10,237 nt of DNA, taken from Acidovorax sp. Lineage in GTDB: Bacteria > Pseudomonadota > Gammaproteobacteria > Burkholderiales > Burkholderiaceae_C. The stretch spans positions 1 through 10,237 of the forward strand of contig WOZN01000172.1 of NCBI GenBank assembly GCA_011620245.1. The letters are read 5' to 3'. Of the stretch, positions 1-7,080 are shown piece after piece (within the stretch, counting starts at the first letter, position 1; every line of letters starts with the position of its first letter). The notes beneath the pieces are model-generated. The model was not told where the DNA came from and did not search any database. It saw nothing but the letters and a program-made list of their open reading frames with translations. Made by a program: the position numbers and the translations under genes.

Positions 1-15
1 AATCAAAGCGATGCG

Positions 16-94
16 TTTGGGCGCAGGGCAAGGCGCAAACCGCAGCGATGACTGTAGCTATCGCGAGGGTTTGCAACGCCGCCATGCGCCCAAA
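16..94. repeat. Long imperfect palindrome (hairpin-forming repeat-like element)
   Basis: Nested inverted repeats fold this stretch into one long hairpin. The outer arms are TTTGGGCGCA (16-25) and TGCGCCCAAA (85-94), perfect over 10 bp. Inside them GGCG (32-35) faces CGCC (77-80), GCAAACC (35-41) faces GGTTTGC (68-74), and GCGAT (45-49) faces ATCGC (60-64) around a 10-base loop. No convincing ORF covers it; short open frames at the window edge stop within about 130 bases. It could be a dispersed palindromic element or a structured RNA. I cannot see other copies in this window. Bases 95-242 hold nothing else I can name. Confidence 0.55.
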
Positions 95-242
95 GGCGCG
101 GTTTTATGTGCCGCATAGCGTCGAACAATGACTAGGCAATCGGGCATGGTCGAGCTGGCATTGTAGGAAGATCAGATGACCTGTGCTGCATGGGGCGGGC
201 AAACACCCGCGCTGTGCTGGTGCAAAGGCGCGCTTGTCCTGG

Positions 243-290
243 AACATGTTTACGACCTCACGGCCCCTGCGAGATCGTGAACATGTTTTT
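243..290. terminator. Strong stem-loop with T-tract, probable intrinsic terminator
   Basis: A 17-base arm (243-259) pairs with 271-287 with one G-U pair and one mismatch, around an 11-base loop rich in C. It is followed by TTTTT (286-290) on the plus strand, the layout of a rho-independent terminator for plus-strand transcription. It also lies 13 bases beyond the xseA stop codon on the minus strand, where the stem could help end the xseA transcript, although no T-tract follows in that direction. AACATGTT occurs in both arms and is itself palindromic. Confidence 0.6.
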
Positions 291-303
291 ATAGCCGGTG
301 CAA

Positions 304-1656
304 CTACAGCAGGCGCGGCTGCACTACGGTGACATCCACCGCGCCATCGGCCAGCGTGGCGCGCAGGGCATCGCCCGGCTGCGCCTGGCGCACGCTGGTG
401 ACAGCCTGGCCCGCCATGTCGGTCAACAGCGCATAGCCCCGCTGCAGCACCAGACGCGGATCGAGCAACTCCAGCCGCAGGGCAGCGCGCTCGAGCCGCT
501 CGGCATGGAGTGCCAACTGTCGTTGCAGTTTTTCGGGCAAATCGGCCTCCAGCGCTTGCTGGGTATGCGCAAGCAGCTGCATTTTCAATAGCAATCCGTG
601 GCGCATGCGCTGGGCCAGGCGCGCCAGTTGCATCTGCTGGCGGGCCGCGATGCCCGAGGGGCGGCCCAGGCGAGCGGCGGCCTGGTCCAGGCGCTGGTGG
701 CGGGCGTCAAGCTGGCGCTGCATTGCGTCGGCCAGCCGGCCCGCCAGCAGCCCCAGCGCCCCCAGCCACACCTCGCGCGGCTGGGCCACCAGCTCGGCCG
801 CCGCCGTGGGCGTGGGCGCGCGCAGGTCGGCGCAGAAATCGGCAATGGTGAAATCGGTTTCGTGCCCCACGCCGCAGATCAGCGGCACCGGGCTTTGCAC
901 GATGGTGCGCGCGAGCTGTTCATCGTTGAAGGCCCAGAGGTCTTCCATCGACCCGCCGCCGCGCACCAGCAGGATCACATCGATTGCAGGATTCTGAGCC
1001 GAATCAGCCCCTGGCGCTTGTCCAGCCTGCGCCAGCAGATACAGTTTTGATAGCGCCGAGACGAGTGCCTGTGGTGCGGCAACCCCCTGCACCTGCGCCG
1101 GCACCAGCACCACCGGGATATGCGGCACCCGGCGGCGCAAGGCCGTCACCACATCGTGCAACGCCGCCGCGCCCGGCGATGTGACCAGGCCGATGCCCCG
1201 TGGCAGCAGTGGCAGGGGGCGCTTGCGCGCTGCATCAAAAAGGCCCTCGCCTTCCAGTTGCGCCTTCAGCCGCAAGAATTGCTCGAACAGCGCGCCCTGC
1301 CCCGCGCGCTGCATGCTCTCGACGATGAATTGCAGGTCACCTCGGGCCTCGTACACGCCGATGCGCCCGCGCAGCTCCACCAGTTCGCCATCGCGCGGCG
1401 AAAAGTCAAGCAGGCTGGCCGCGCGGCGGAACATGGCGCAACGCAACTGGCCGCTCGCATCTTTCACCGAGAAGTAGCAATGCCCGCTGGATGCGCGCGA
1501 AAAGCCCGTGATCTCGCCGCGCACCGCCACCGGGTTGAATCGGGCCTCCAGCGCATCAGCAATGGCGCGGCACAGCGCGCCAACTTCCCAGATACGTGGC
1601 GTCGCTACAAGGGTTGACTGCTCAGGCATGAGACCGGACCAGCGTTTGCAGGCCAT
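304..1656 (-). CDS. xseA: Exodeoxyribonuclease VII large subunit
   Basis: Large subunit of exonuclease VII, which with several XseB subunits degrades single-stranded DNA in both directions to acid-soluble oligonucleotides in the cytoplasm. The protein has 450 residues, close to the 456 of E. coli. Residues about 19-115 form the N-terminal OB-fold (GEITGF, SSGHCYFSVKD). The catalytic core is clear: GLVTSPGAAALHDV (156-169), RGGGSMEDLWAFND (232-245), GHETDFTIADF (264-274) and RAPTPTAAAEL (279-289). A long helical, probably coiled-coil, region follows (about 295-395), then the conserved C-terminal stretch LDPRLVLQRGYAL. Compared with E. coli there are about 14 extra residues before the RGGGS motif, exactly where a repeat copy lies. 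The start is uncertain: the ATG at 1656 has GGGGA only two bases upstream, while Met10 (1629-1627) gives a more typical N-terminus. xseB is not in the window. Confidence 0.95.
   Translation of the reverse strand: MACKRWSGLMPEQSTLVATPRIWEVGALCRAIADALEARFNPVAVRGEITGFSRASSGHCYFSVKDASGQLRCAMFRRAASLLDFSPRDGELVELRGRIGVYEARGDLQFIVESMQRAGQGALFEQFLRLKAQLEGEGLFDAARKRPLPLLPRGIGLVTSPGAAALHDVVTALRRRVPHIPVVLVPAQVQGVAAPQALVSALSKLYLLAQAGQAPGADSAQNPAIDVILLVRGGGSMEDLWAFNDEQLARTIVQSPVPLICGVGHETDFTIADFCADLRAPTPTAAAELVAQPREVWLGALGLLAGRLADAMQRQLDARHQRLDQAAARLGRPSGIAARQQMQLARLAQRMRHGLLLKMQLLAHTQQALEADLPEKLQRQLALHAERLERAALRLELLDPRLVLQRGYALLTDMAGQAVTSVRQAQPGDALRATLADGAVDVTVVQPRLL
538..592 (-). repeat. Intragenic 55-base repeat, copy A (in xseA)
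   Basis: Read on the minus strand it begins GCTATTGAAAATGC and carries the core TTGCGC, then AAGCGC, then GGCCGATTTG. It aligns without gaps to copy B in the same gene at 38 of 55 positions by eye. It is translated in the sense direction as XseA residues 356-373 (LLKMQLLAHTQQALEADL), inside the helical region. Confidence 0.5.
1000..1054 (-). repeat. Intragenic 55-base repeat, copy B (in xseA)
   Basis: Read on the minus strand it begins GCTATCAAAACTG and carries CTGGCGCA, ACAAGCGC and GGCTGATTCG at the same spacing as copy A. It encodes XseA residues 202-219 (LSKLYLLAQAGQAPGADS) in the same reading frame as copy A. It coincides with a stretch where this protein is about 14 residues longer than E. 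coli XseA, just before the RGGGS motif. Confidence 0.6.
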
Positions 1657-1841
1657 GTCCCCGGTGACTACTCCACAGCGCGGAGCGAGCGGCAGACATT
1701 TCGGCGCCTATGGACAAAACCTGCCAGAAAACACGAAAACTCGTGCAACCTGTTGATTTATAAAGATTTTTCACTGATCAATTTTTCATCAATCTGTTGA
1801 ACCCACGGTGTGGTGCCGCTTCGCGAGCCTTTTGAGCCCAG

Positions 1842-1873
1842 TTGCCCACAAAGTTATCCACAGATTTTGTGGG
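1842..1873. promoter_or_regulatory. DnaA box inside an inverted repeat, exbB upstream region
   Basis: TTATCCACA at 1854-1862 is a perfect match to the strong DnaA-box consensus. It sits in the 13-base loop between CCCACAAA (1845-1852) and TTTGTGGG (1866-1873), an exact 8-bp inverted repeat. A degenerate neighbour, TTGCCCACA, lies at 1842-1850. The 324-base xseA-exbB spacer also holds an AT-rich patch (about 1750-1800) and a -10-like CATAAT (1943-1948) without a clear -35. The spacer has no convincing gene. Whether DnaA binds here to regulate the flanking genes is inference. Confidence 0.45.
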
Positions 1874-1980
1874 TGAGAAAAAGGCGTTCGGCGTGCCAAT
1901 TCGCGTAACCGTTTGTGTCGGTGTGCGCCTGACAAGCTGGGCCATAATCCGCCATTGCCTTCACCCGTGCGGAGAGAGAA

Positions 1981-2622
1981 TTGCTGTCCATCATACAAGC
2001 CGCAGGCTGGCCCATCTGGCCACTGATCGCCTGCTCCGTCCTGGCGCTGGCGCTGATTTTTGAGCGCTTCGTGGCCCTGAAAACAGCGCGCGTTGCCCCC
2101 CCGAAGTTGCTGGATGAAGCCATCACCGTCTCGGCCAAGGCCGTTCCCACGCCCGACGTGGTGAACCAGCTGGCACAAAACTCGGCGCTGGGCGAAGTGC
2201 TGGCCAGCGGCCTGCGCGCCTTCAACAACAACCCCCAGTGCACCGAGGCGGATTTGCGTGCCACCATGGAAGGCGCGGGCCGCACCGTGGCGCACCGGCT
2301 CGAAAAATACCTCAATGCCCTGGCAACAATAGCCTCTGCGGCGCCGCTGCTGGGCCTGCTGGGCACCGTGATCGGCATGATCGAGATCTTTGGCTCGCAG
2401 GCAGGCACCGGCAGCGCCAGCCAGGCCATGGGCGCCAGCAACCCGGCGCAACTGGCGCACGGCATCTCGATTGCGCTGTACAACACGGCGTTCGGCCTGA
2501 TCGTGGCGATTCCGGCGCTGATCTTCTGGCGCTATTTCCGCAGCCGCGTGGACGCCTATCTGCTCACGCTGGAGCTGGCCTCCGAGCAGTTCGTGCGCCA
2601 TATCCTGCGGCTGCGCAAGTAA
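1981..2622 (+). CDS. exbB: ExbB/TolQ/MotA family proton channel protein
   Basis: Inner-membrane channel subunit that, with ExbD, uses the proton gradient to drive a TonB-type energy transducer or a related envelope process. At 213 residues it has the family layout: an N-terminal membrane helix (about 11-29, GWPIWPLIACSVLALALIF), a large cytoplasmic part, then two helices (about 111-137 with APLLGLLGTVIGMIEIF, and about 160-184 with GISIALYNTAFGLIVAIPAL). These last two contain the conserved pore-lining signature. The start is TTG: GGAG lies six bases upstream and the residues that follow match the usual N-terminus, while no ATG is available nearby. exbD follows after 40 bases. No tonB gene is present, so ExbB rather than TolQ is chosen from the pairing with exbD and the following LPS genes, not from a direct partner. 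Confidence 0.9.
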   Translation: MLSIIQAAGWPIWPLIACSVLALALIFERFVALKTARVAPPKLLDEAITVSAKAVPTPDVVNQLAQNSALGEVLASGLRAFNNNPQCTEADLRATMEGAGRTVAHRLEKYLNALATIASAAPLLGLLGTVIGMIEIFGSQAGTGSASQAMGASNPAQLAHGISIALYNTAFGLIVAIPALIFWRYFRSRVDAYLLTLELASEQFVRHILRLRK

Positions 2623-2662
2623 CCACGGTGCCGCCCAGCCCTTCGCCTGAAAGAACCTGCCG

Positions 2663-3100
2663 ATGAATTTCCGCCCCCGCCAGAAGGAAGAGCCCGAGAT
2701 CAACCTGATCCCGTTCATCGATGTGCTGCTGGTGATCCTCATCTTCATGATGCTGACCACCACCTACAGCAAGTTCACCGAACTGCAGCTGACATTGCCC
2801 GTGGCCGACGCCGAGCAGCAACGCGACCATCCCAAGGAAGTGATCGTGGCCGTGGCGGCCGATGGCCGCTATGCCGTCAACAAGACCGCCGTGGACGGCA
2901 AGAGCGTGGACGCCGTGGCCCGTGCGCTGGGCCAGGCGGCCAGCGCGGGCCAGGGCAGCGTGGTCATCATCAGCGCAGATGCCACTGCGCCGCACCAGTC
3001 AGTCGTTACCGTGATGGAGGCCGCACGGCGCGTGGGCCTCAGCCAGATCACGTTTGCCACGCAGTCCTCGGCATCGGCCCGCGCAGGCAACGGCCGCTAG
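2663..3100 (+). CDS. exbD: Biopolymer transport protein ExbD/TolR family
   Basis: Partner of ExbB: a single-span inner-membrane protein with a periplasmic domain that transmits proton-motive energy. It has 145 residues, the usual size. A short basic cytoplasmic N-terminus ([10 protein letters not shown]) precedes one membrane helix (about 13-36). The helix carries the essential membrane aspartate at Asp20 in [16 protein letters not shown], the position equivalent to Asp25 of E. coli ExbD. The periplasmic part ends with a Ser/Ala-rich tail. The ribosome binding site is weak (AAAGAA about 10 bases before ATG), suggesting translational coupling with exbB 40 bases upstream. Its stop codon lies 16 bases before the most likely lpxK start. 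Confidence 0.92.
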   Translation: MNFRPRQKEEPEINLIPFIDVLLVILIFMMLTTTYSKFTELQLTLPVADAEQQRDHPKEVIVAVAADGRYAVNKTAVDGKSVDAVARALGQAASAGQGSVVIISADATAPHQSVVTVMEAARRVGLSQITFATQSSASARAGNGR

Positions 3101-3116
3101 TGTAGTGTTCGACGCT

Positions 3117-4187
3117 ATGGCTTCCGCCGGGCCGCAGCCGCCCTCGCCTTCTGCCGCCGCTGCCCCGGCCATGGGTAGCCAGCAGCCCACCGGCTTGGCC
3201 CGCATCTGGCGCTCCCGCGGGCCTGCGGCCTGGGCCTTGTGGCCACTGTCGCTGGCCTACGGTGCGCTGGTGGCATTGCGGCGCTGGCTGTACCGGCTGC
3301 GCGTGCTGCGCAGCGAACACCCCGGCCCGCCCGTCATCGTGGTGGGCAATGTGATTGCCGGCGGCGCGGGCAAGACCCCCGTGGTGATAGCCCTGGTGCG
3401 GCATTTGCAGGCGCAGGGCTGGCAGCCGGGCGTCATCTCGCGCGGCTATGGCCGCAGCACCCACGACTGCCGCGCGGTGCAGCCCGACAGCCCGGCCCGG
3501 GAAGCGGGGGACGAACCCGCCCTGATCGCCCGCGCCACCCATGCGCCCGTTTTTGTGGCACCCCGGCGCATCACCGCGGCGCGCGCGCTGCTGGCCGCGC
3601 ACCCCGGCACCGATATCCTGGTGTGCGACGATGGCCTGCAGCACCTGGCGCTGGCGCGTGACCTGGAAATCTGCGTCTTCAACAGCGACGGTGTGGGCAA
3701 CGGCTTTCTGCTGCCCGCAGGCCCCCTGCGCGAACCCTGGCCGCGCCATGTGGACTGGGTGCTGCATGCCGGCCAGGCCCCCGCCGGGCCCGCCCCGAGT
3801 TTTGCGCTGCAGCGCCGGCTGGCGCCCCATGCAATGCGCGCGGATGGCCGGCAGGTGCCGCTGGCATCCCTGCGTGGCGGCCCGGTGCATGCCGTGGCGG
3901 CAATCGCCCGGCCCGAAGAATTCTTCGCCATGCTGCGGGCGCAAGGCCTGCAGCTGGCAAGTGCCGAGGCGCTTCCAGACCACTATGATTTCAATAGCTG
4001 GAAGCGCTTTACTGATAAGTGTATGACCCTGATTTGTACCGAAAAAGACGCCGTAAAACTCTGGCCGCTGCACCCCGATGCACTGGCCGTGCCGCTGGAG
4101 CTGGAGGTCGATCCCGCCTTCCTGACGGCACTGGATGCCCGGCTCTCGGCCTGGCGGGACGCGCCGCTATCATCCCCCTGTGCCTGA
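3117..4187 (+). CDS. lpxK: Tetraacyldisaccharide 4'-kinase (lipid A biosynthesis)
   Basis: LpxK phosphorylates the 4' position of the tetraacyldisaccharide 1-phosphate to give lipid IVA, the sixth step of lipid A synthesis, at the cytoplasmic face of the inner membrane. The homologous region begins at [22 protein letters not shown], the membrane-associated N-terminal helix. The P-loop is [16 protein letters not shown]; further family motifs are [33 protein letters not shown] and, near the C-terminus, TEKDAVKLW. The start is uncertain. ATG 3117 (356 residues) adds a non-conserved Ala/Pro-rich leader; ATG 3171 would give 338 residues, nearer the usual length; an upstream ATG at 3054 overlaps exbD and is unlikely. 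None has a good ribosome binding site. A lower-GC segment near the 3' end coincides with a repeat copy (3983-4037). ycaR follows after 18 bases. Confidence 0.93.
   Translation: MASAGPQPPSPSAAAAPAMGSQQPTGLARIWRSRGPAAWALWPLSLAYGALVALRRWLYRLRVLRSEHPGPPVIVVGNVIAGGAGKTPVVIALVRHLQAQGWQPGVISRGYGRSTHDCRAVQPDSPAREAGDEPALIARATHAPVFVAPRRITAARALLAAHPGTDILVCDDGLQHLALARDLEICVFNSDGVGNGFLLPAGPLREPWPRHVDWVLHAGQAPAGPAPSFALQRRLAPHAMRADGRQVPLASLRGGPVHAVAAIARPEEFFAMLRAQGLQLASAEALPDHYDFNSWKRFTDKCMTLICTEKDAVKLWPLHPDALAVPLELEVDPAFLTALDARLSAWRDAPLSSPCA
3983..4037 (+). repeat. Intragenic 55-base repeat, copy D (in lpxK)
   Basis: Begins CTATGATTTCAATAGC, matching the left end of copy C (CTATTTTTTCAATAGC) at 14 of 16 positions. 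GCGCTT and AAGTG follow where the other copies have GCGCTT and AAGCG. It is read in the sense direction within lpxK, in a different frame from the xseA copies, and encodes the segment [17 protein letters not shown] just before TEKDAVKL. The stretch is clearly AT-richer than the surrounding gene. Confidence 0.45.
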
Positions 4188-4205
4188 TTTCCGGAAAACG
4201 CCGCC

Positions 4206-4388
4206 ATGGATCCCAAACTGCTTGAATTGCTGGTCTGCCCCGTCACCAAGGGCCCGCTGACCTATGACCGCGAACGCCAGGAACTGGTGTCGCGCAGCGC
4301 CCGTCTGGCCTACCCCGTGCGCGACGGCATTCCCGTGCTGCTGGAAAACGAGGCGCGCACCCTGAGCGACGAGGAGCTGGAGGGGTGA
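4206..4388 (+). CDS. ycaR: Trm112/YcaR-like small protein
   Basis: A 60-residue protein closely resembling E. coli YcaR, which lies in the same position between lpxK and kdsB. It begins [18 protein letters not shown] and contains the conserved [16 protein letters not shown]. The Trm112 fold usually carries zinc-binding cysteines; here only Cys11 remains, with CPVT in place of the CPxC seen in E. coli, so zinc binding is unlikely. Biochemical function is unknown for YcaR; Trm112 proteins elsewhere act as partners of methyltransferases. GGA about 11 bases before ATG may serve as ribosome binding site. Its stop overlaps the kdsB GTG start by four bases, indicating coupling. Confidence 0.88.
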   Translation: MDPKLLELLVCPVTKGPLTYDRERQELVSRSARLAYPVRDGIPVLLENEARTLSDEELEG

Positions 4389-5191
4389 GCCCAGCCACGG
4401 CAACGGGCTTCACGGTGCTGATTCCGGCACGCATGGCATCGAGCCGCCTGCCCGACAAGCCCCTGGCCGACATCGCCGGCCTGCCCATGGTGGTGCATGT
4501 GGCCCGCCGCGCAGCGCAAAGCGCTGCGGCCCGCGTGGTGGTTGCCGCCGACGATCCACGCATCCTGCAGGCCTGCCAGGCCCACGGGGTGCAAGCGCTG
4601 CTCACGCGCACCGACCACGCCAGCGGCAGCGACCGGCTGGCAGAAGCCTGCATGCAACTGGGTCTGGACGGCGACGCCGTGGTGGTCAACGTGCAGGGCG
4701 ACGAACCCCTGATGGACCCCGCGCTCATCGACGCCGTGGCGGCCCTGCTGCCCGCGCGCCCCGAAGCCAGCATGGGCACGGCAGCCCATGCCATCCACAC
4801 ACTGGCCGACTACGAAAACCCCAACGTCGTCAAGGTGGTGCTGGACGCCCGGTGCCTGGCCCAATATTTCAGCCGCGCACCGATTCCGCACGCCCGCGAC
4901 CATGCAGGCCAGGCCTGGTGGCAAGGTACCGCGACGCAGGCCGCACCAGGCGTAGCTGCCTTGCACGGATTTGCGCCGCTGCGCCATATCGGCATCTACA
5001 GCTACCGCGCGGGTTTTCTGCGGCAGTTTCCTGGTCTGACCCAGGCCCCCACCGAGGCGGTGGAGGCGCTGGAGCAATTGCGGGCACTTTGGCATGGCCA
5101 CCGCATCGCCGTGCACATTGCCGCGCAGGCCCCCGGCCCGGGCGTGGACACCGCGGCAGACCTGAACCAGGTGCGGGCGCTGCTGGCCTGA
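4385..5191 (+). CDS. kdsB: 3-deoxy-manno-octulosonate cytidylyltransferase (CMP-Kdo synthetase)
   Basis: KdsB activates Kdo with CTP to CMP-Kdo, the donor for attaching Kdo to lipid IVA; it works in the cytoplasm and depends on magnesium. The 268-residue protein shows the nucleotidyltransferase start [19 protein letters not shown] (9-27), then [14 protein letters not shown] (74-87), [12 protein letters not shown] (101-112), NVVKVVLD (147-154), YFSRAPIP (161-168), [13 protein letters not shown] (200-212) and the C-terminal [10 protein letters not shown] and GVDTAADL. It is about 20 residues longer than the E. coli enzyme, mainly through a loop between about 172 and 198. The start is GTG, overlapping the ycaR stop by four bases, with a GGAGGG purine run immediately before it. 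lpxK supplies the acceptor lipid of the same pathway. Confidence 0.95.
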   Translation: MSPATATGFTVLIPARMASSRLPDKPLADIAGLPMVVHVARRAAQSAAARVVVAADDPRILQACQAHGVQALLTRTDHASGSDRLAEACMQLGLDGDAVVVNVQGDEPLMDPALIDAVAALLPARPEASMGTAAHAIHTLADYENPNVVKVVLDARCLAQYFSRAPIPHARDHAGQAWWQGTATQAAPGVAALHGFAPLRHIGIYSYRAGFLRQFPGLTQAPTEAVEALEQLRALWHGHRIAVHIAAQAPGPGVDTAADLNQVRALLA

Positions 5192-5334
5192 AACCAGGCG
5201 CGCCGCCGCCTGATTTGGCAGGCGCCGCCGTAAGCCGGGGCAAGGTACTCGCATGCTATCCTTGACCGCAAAGAGAGCACAGCGTCTCGGGTGCTTGGCT
5301 GCGCCCGCTGCCAGCAATGCCAGCCGATTTCTAA

Positions 5335-6006
<672 letters not shown>

Positions 6007-6065
6007 GCCTGGCGGCATGGGCCAGCCACGGCCCGTGGCCGCCCAACCACAGGGCCACAGTTCGA

Positions 6066-7019
6066 TCAAGGCAGCAGCTCCAGCATCAGCGAGATACGTG
6101 CCTTCACCGGAGACAAGCCCCGGGAATCCGGTAATGCATCACCGGGCTTGGGCAACACCTGCCCTTGCGGGCAGCGCGTGGAACGCACCACCTTCACACC
6201 AGCCGCCTGCGCACGCAGCAATGCCGATTCGAGGGCATGGTGAATCGCGCCATTGCCCGTGGCGGCCACCACGATGCCCTGCACGCCATCGCGCACCAGC
6301 GAGTTCACCAGGGCACCGGTGGCACCGGCATAGCTCATGACGATCTCGACGCGCGGCCATCGCGCGCAATTCACTATTTTTTCAATAGCAGGTTGCGCTT
6401 GCCCCGAAAGCGCCGAAGGCCAATTCTGTGCCAAACGCACCGCCCCCTCCTCCACCCAGCCCAACGGTCCGGCATCGCCAGAGTTGAACGCATCCACGCG
6501 GTAGGGGTGCACTTTCTGTACGCGCTGCGCACCATGCACCACGCCGGCCGCCACCACCACAACACCCTGGGCGCCCACGGTCGTCGCCACGGCGACGGCA
6601 TCCAGCAGATTCTGCGGACCATCGGGCGTCAATGCCGTTGCTGGGCGCATCGCGCAGGTCAGCACCACCGGTTTACGGGCATCCAGCACGGAGCGCAAGA
6701 ACCATGCGGTCTCTTCCAGCGTGTCGGTGCCGTGGGTGATGACAAGGCCGCGCACCCCAGGATCGGCGAGCGCGCTGGCACAACGCTTTGCAAGTGCGCT
6801 CCACACGCTGAACTCCATGTCCTTGCTGTCCAGCTGCGCGATCTGCTCGGCCAACAGGTCACCGCCCGCTGCTGCCTTCAGGCCAGGTACGGCATGCAAC
6901 AACTGCTCGACACCTACCTGCGCGGCGGCGTAGCCAATGTTGTCTCCCGCAGTGGCCGCTTTGCCGGCGATGGTTCCGCCCGTCCCCAAAACCACAATTT
7001 TTTGCCCGCTCACTTGCAT
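6066..7019 (-). CDS. L-asparaginase (type II-like fold, cytoplasmic)
   Basis: Hydrolyses L-asparagine to aspartate and ammonia. The 317-residue protein aligns with E. coli AnsB by eye: VLGTGGTIAG with nucleophile Thr16, Tyr30, Ser65 in LDSKDM, ITHGTDTLEETAWFL with Thr98 and Asp99, AMRPATALTPDGPQNL (123-138), Lys169 and VHPYRVDAFNSGDAGPLGW. The AnsB-like active-site residues Thr, Tyr, Ser, Thr, Asp and Lys are all in place. There is no signal peptide, so a cytoplasmic location is expected. Two starts compete: ATG 7019 has AAAGG directly against it, whereas the GTG two codons later (7013-7011) has the better spacing. An SOS box ends 12 bases before the ATG, so it may share control with divergent lexA. 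Residues 198-216, in the loop between the two domains, are encoded by an antisense repeat copy. Confidence 0.93.
   Translation of the reverse strand: MQVSGQKIVVLGTGGTIAGKAATAGDNIGYAAAQVGVEQLLHAVPGLKAAAGGDLLAEQIAQLDSKDMEFSVWSALAKRCASALADPGVRGLVITHGTDTLEETAWFLRSVLDARKPVVLTCAMRPATALTPDGPQNLLDAVAVATTVGAQGVVVVAAGVVHGAQRVQKVHPYRVDAFNSGDAGPLGWVEEGAVRLAQNWPSALSGQAQPAIEKIVNCARWPRVEIVMSYAGATGALVNSLVRDGVQGIVVAATGNGAIHHALESALLRAQAAGVKVVRSTRCPQGQVLPKPGDALPDSRGLSPVKARISLMLELLP
6374..6428 (+). repeat. Intragenic 55-base repeat, copy C (antisense in asparaginase gene)
   Basis: Read on the plus strand it begins CTATTTTTTCAATAGC, then GGTTGCGCTTGCCCC, GAAAGCGC and GAAGGCCAATT. It shares spacing and core words TTGCGC, AAGCGC and GGCC with copy A and its left end with copy D. 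The gene runs on the other strand, so the repeat is translated from its complementary strand as residues 198-216 (QNWPSALSGQAQPAIEKIV), a variable linker between conserved blocks. Confidence 0.5.
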
Positions 7020-7030
7020 CCTTTAAAAAA

Positions 7031-7046
7031 CTGGTGAAAAATACAG
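7031..7046. promoter_or_regulatory. LexA (SOS) box 1
   Basis: CTG-N10-CAG palindrome, CTGGTGAAAAATACAG, with an AT-rich core as in proteobacterial LexA boxes (consensus CTGT-N8-ACAG). It lies 12 bases upstream of the asparaginase ATG and about 200 bases upstream of lexA. Autoregulation of lexA through such boxes is established for the family; use by the asparaginase gene is inference. Confidence 0.75.
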
Positions 7047-7049
7047 TTA

Positions 7050-7065
7050 CTGGATTAAAAAACAG
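7050..7065. promoter_or_regulatory. LexA (SOS) box 2
   Basis: Second CTG-N10-CAG site, CTGGATTAAAAAACAG, starting 19 bases after the first, so the two lie on nearly the same face of the helix (just under two turns). Two adjacent boxes upstream of lexA fit autoregulation with cooperative repression. Confidence 0.75.
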
Positions 7066-7080
7066 CTTGATTGCCACTTG

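Noticed and set aside
1..303. CRISPR array, tRNA or rRNA in the gene-free ends
   Set aside because: No regularly spaced direct repeats, cloverleaf or rRNA sequence was seen; only palindromic structure is present.
1750..1870. AT-rich patch plus DnaA box as a replication origin
   Set aside because: Only one perfect DnaA box is present and no origin-associated genes flank it; xseA and exbB are not typical oriC neighbours.
1789..2763. 324-residue minus-strand frame antisense to exbB
   Set aside because: It is rich in Gln, Arg, His and Gly as expected from the reverse strand of a GC-rich gene, has no recognisable motif, and overlaps the well-supported exbB and exbD.
3048..4073. 341-residue minus-strand frame antisense to lpxK
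   Set aside because: It is a shadow of lpxK with low-complexity composition; lpxK carries all family motifs on the plus strand.
6025..6039. Short inverted repeat GCCACG/CGTGGC between adk and the asparaginase gene as a terminator
   Set aside because: The stem is only six base pairs and no T-tract follows on either strand; a bidirectional terminator cannot be supported.
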